From positions 60,903-124,902 of the forward strand of contig JALGZR010000004.1 of the NCBI GenBank assembly GCA_025774805.1: a stretch of 64,000 bases of DNA. Direction: 5' to 3'. Below are positions 62,597 to 64,000 of this stretch, one piece after another; positions within the stretch are counted from its first letter, which is position 1, and every line of letters starts with the position of its first letter. A program made the translations under genes and the position numbers. The notes below the pieces were generated by a model that saw only the letters and a list, made by a program, of their open reading frames with translations, made no database searches and was not told the origin of the DNA. This DNA is from a bacterium (GTDB lineage: Bacteria; ARS69).

Positions 62597-64000
62597 TCAG
62601 CTCTCCTGCAACAGCGTGTCCAGCTCGTCCACGAGCGAGGTCAGCAGGTCGCAGGTCGCCTGAATCGGCTCCGGGGTCGAGAGGTCGACGCCCGCCTTCT
62701 TGAGGAGCTCGATCGGGTAGTCGCTCGAGCCGCTCTTCAGGAAGTCGAGATACGCGTCGCGCGCGCCCGGTTTCCCGTCGAGGATGGCCCGGGCGATCGC
62801 CGTGGCGGCGGCGTAGCTCGTCGCGTACTTGTAGACATAGAAGTTGCGGTAGAAGTGCCCGATCCGGCACCAGCCCATCGCCGACTGGTCCTCGTACCCG
62901 ACGACGTCACCGGAGTGCTTCCGAATGAGCCCGAGGTAGATCTCGTTCAGACTGTCGACGGTGAGCGGCTCGCCCCGCTCGGCCATCTCGTGGGCGGTCT
63001 TCTCGAACTCCGAGAACATGACCTGCGTGTACACGGTCCCGGCGATCTGGCGGATGTAATGGTTGAGGAGGTAGATCCTCTTCTGCCGGTCCTGCGTGTT
63101 CTTCAGCAGGTAGTCCATCATGAGGGCCTCGTTCGTCGTCGAGGCCACCTCGGCTACGAAGATGGAGTAGTCGGCGTACACCTGCGGTTGGCTCGCCACG
63201 GTGTAGAACGTGTGCATCGCGTGGCCCATCTCGTGGGCCGTCGTGAACATGTCGTTGAGCTTGCTCTCGTAGTTGAGCAGGATGTACGGGTGCGGTGCCG
63301 CGTACGTGCCCCACGAGTAGGCGCCGCTCCGCTTTCCCACGTTCTCGTATACGTCGATCCACCCCGACTCGAACCCGCTCTTCATGTCCGAGACGTACTC
63401 GTCGCCCAGGGGAGCCAGCGAGGTGACGATCGTCTCCACCGCTTTCTCGTAGGGGACGTCCTCGTCGAGGTCCGGGGTGAGGGGGACGTAGGAATCCCAG
63501 TGTTTCAGCTCGTCGACCTCCAGAATCCGCTTCCGGATCTGGTTGTAGCGCCGCATGGGCTCCATGTTCGCGTTCACGGTGGCGATGAGGTTCTCCAGGA
63601 CCTCCACCTCGACGTTGTCGGCGTCGAGAGCCCGCTGGGCGCACGTCTCGTAGCCCCGGGCCCGCGTCAGAAAGAGGTCCCGCTTCACCGCGCCGGCGTA
63701 CGCGGCGGCCGCCGAGTGGATGTACCGCTCGTACCCGTCATAGTAGACGTCGAAGGCGTCCGCCCGCACGCGTCGGTTCGGGTTGTTCATGTAGGTCAGG
63801 TAGCGGGCCTCGGTCATCTCCACTTCCTGGCCGTTCTCGTCCTCGAACGTCCCGAAGCTCAGGTCCGCGTTCATCATCTGTCCGTAGACGGTCCGGGGAA
63901 CCGCGGAAACCTCACCCGCGAGGGAAAGGATTCGCTCCTCCTCCTCGCTGAGGATGTACTCCTGGCTGCGCCAGAGGTCGTCGTAGTCGTGTTGGTAGAT
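62597..64000 (-). CDS. pepF: Oligoendopeptidase F (M3 family), N-terminus outside window
   Basis: The last 467 codons of a zinc oligopeptidase. The frame is open to the window edge: residues upstream of the internal ATG at 63877 (DYDDLWRSQEYILSEEEERI) continue the homology, so that ATG is not the start. The zinc motif MFTTAHEMGHAMH carries HEMGH, followed by the third ligand region YSIFVAEVASTTNEAL (Glu). IAGTVYTQVMFSEFEK and the late GHFYRNFYVYKYATSYAAA are standard for PepF. It cuts peptides of about 7 to 17 residues in the cytosol. Full family length is near 600, so some 130 residues are missing. Confidence 0.95.
   Translation of the reverse strand: MYQHDYDDLWRSQEYILSEEEERILSLAGEVSAVPRTVYGQMMNADLSFGTFEDENGQEVEMTEARYLTYMNNPNRRVRADAFDVYYDGYERYIHSAAAAYAGAVKRDLFLTRARGYETCAQRALDADNVEVEVLENLIATVNANMEPMRRYNQIRKRILEVDELKHWDSYVPLTPDLDEDVPYEKAVETIVTSLAPLGDEYVSDMKSGFESGWIDVYENVGKRSGAYSWGTYAAPHPYILLNYESKLNDMFTTAHEMGHAMHTFYTVASQPQVYADYSIFVAEVASTTNEALMMDYLLKNTQDRQKRIYLLNHYIRQIAGTVYTQVMFSEFEKTAHEMAERGEPLTVDSLNEIYLGLIRKHSGDVVGYEDQSAMGWCRIGHFYRNFYVYKYATSYAAATAIARAILDGKPGARDAYLDFLKSGSSDYPIELLKKAGVDLSTPEPIQATCDLLTSLVDELDTLLQES

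Overview
The window is a strongly GC-rich chromosomal segment from a Gram-negative bacterium. Outer-membrane-type proteins, lipoprotein signals, periplasmic enzymes and a DsbD/ScsB-type thiol reductase support this. Mostly housekeeping genes are mixed with lineage-specific membrane and TPR proteins. Nothing fixes the taxon. A GlnRS next to GluRS, a carbamoyltransferase/SxtJ/DUF5989 trio, SGNH-TPR proteins and intergenic palindromes would fit an uncultivated high-GC FCB-type lineage (Eisenbacteria- or Gemmatimonadota-like); this is inference. I see no rRNA, tRNA, CRISPR array, phage or intact insertion sequence.

Layout. 1-1.3 kb: an ECF sigma factor, a small membrane protein and a Spy/CpxP-like protein, translationally coupled. 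1.3-6.1 kb (minus): SulP transporter with STAS and CBS domains, a CBS protein, a small Cys-containing protein, and a cyclic-2,3-diphosphoglycerate-synthetase-like P-loop protein. 6.3-8 kb: a deleted saccharopine dehydrogenase remnant followed by an intact AlaDH/PNT-type opine or saccharopine dehydrogenase. 8-14.5 kb (minus): sulfatase-like hydrolase, argF, SGNH-TPR protein, ferredoxin-NADP reductase. 14.8-25.6 kb: glutaryl-CoA dehydrogenase, two secreted or anchored proteins, a three-subunit molybdoenzyme (catalytic, four-cluster FeS, NrfD anchor), a class III CoA-transferase and a frameshifted dicarboxylate transporter. 25.8-36.7 kb: several peptidases (M32, rhomboid, M42, M28), a DUF1684 protein, a large membrane protein with a helix-hairpin-helix tail, and DsbD. 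37-39.4 kb: carbamoyltransferase operon. 39.6-44.3 kb: HD protein, second M42 peptidase, and a receiver/PEP-synthase-like fusion. 44.5-49.5 kb: glnS, gltX, gdhA. 50.5-55.5 kb: uvrB, nadC, birA, coaX. 55.6-57.2 kb: an outer-membrane-like protein and a secreted protein. 57.4-59.7 kb: groES-groEL with promoter, CIRCE and terminator. 59.8-64 kb: pirin, a winged-helix AAA+ ATPase and oligoendopeptidase F (cut by the window edge).

The most interesting signal is a family of palindromic intergenic repeats. Three copies of about 182 bp (25550, 44315, 53554) and an internally deleted 83-bp copy (36708) share ends of the type CTAG-CCTGCAT...CTCACCAGGCT. Arm-only remnants lie at 7949, 28398, 54698 and 57173, and one mini-copy is embedded in frame inside the M28 peptidase gene (34193). 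A diverged 184-bp relative (47807) keeps the same flanks around a central hairpin whose stem is replaced by a different self-complementary stem, as expected if structure is under selection. The arms contain GGTGAG-NN-ATG, so they can act as a ready-made ribosome site plus start codon; three genes appear to start there. Their terminal CTAG supplies the stop codon of four others.

Metabolically, saccharopine dehydrogenase relics, glutaryl-CoA dehydrogenase, a class III CoA-transferase and a DASS dicarboxylate carrier suggest a lysine/glutarate theme that may be decaying. The catalytic subunit of the molybdoenzyme shows no Tat signal, which points to a cytoplasm-facing, quinone-linked enzyme.
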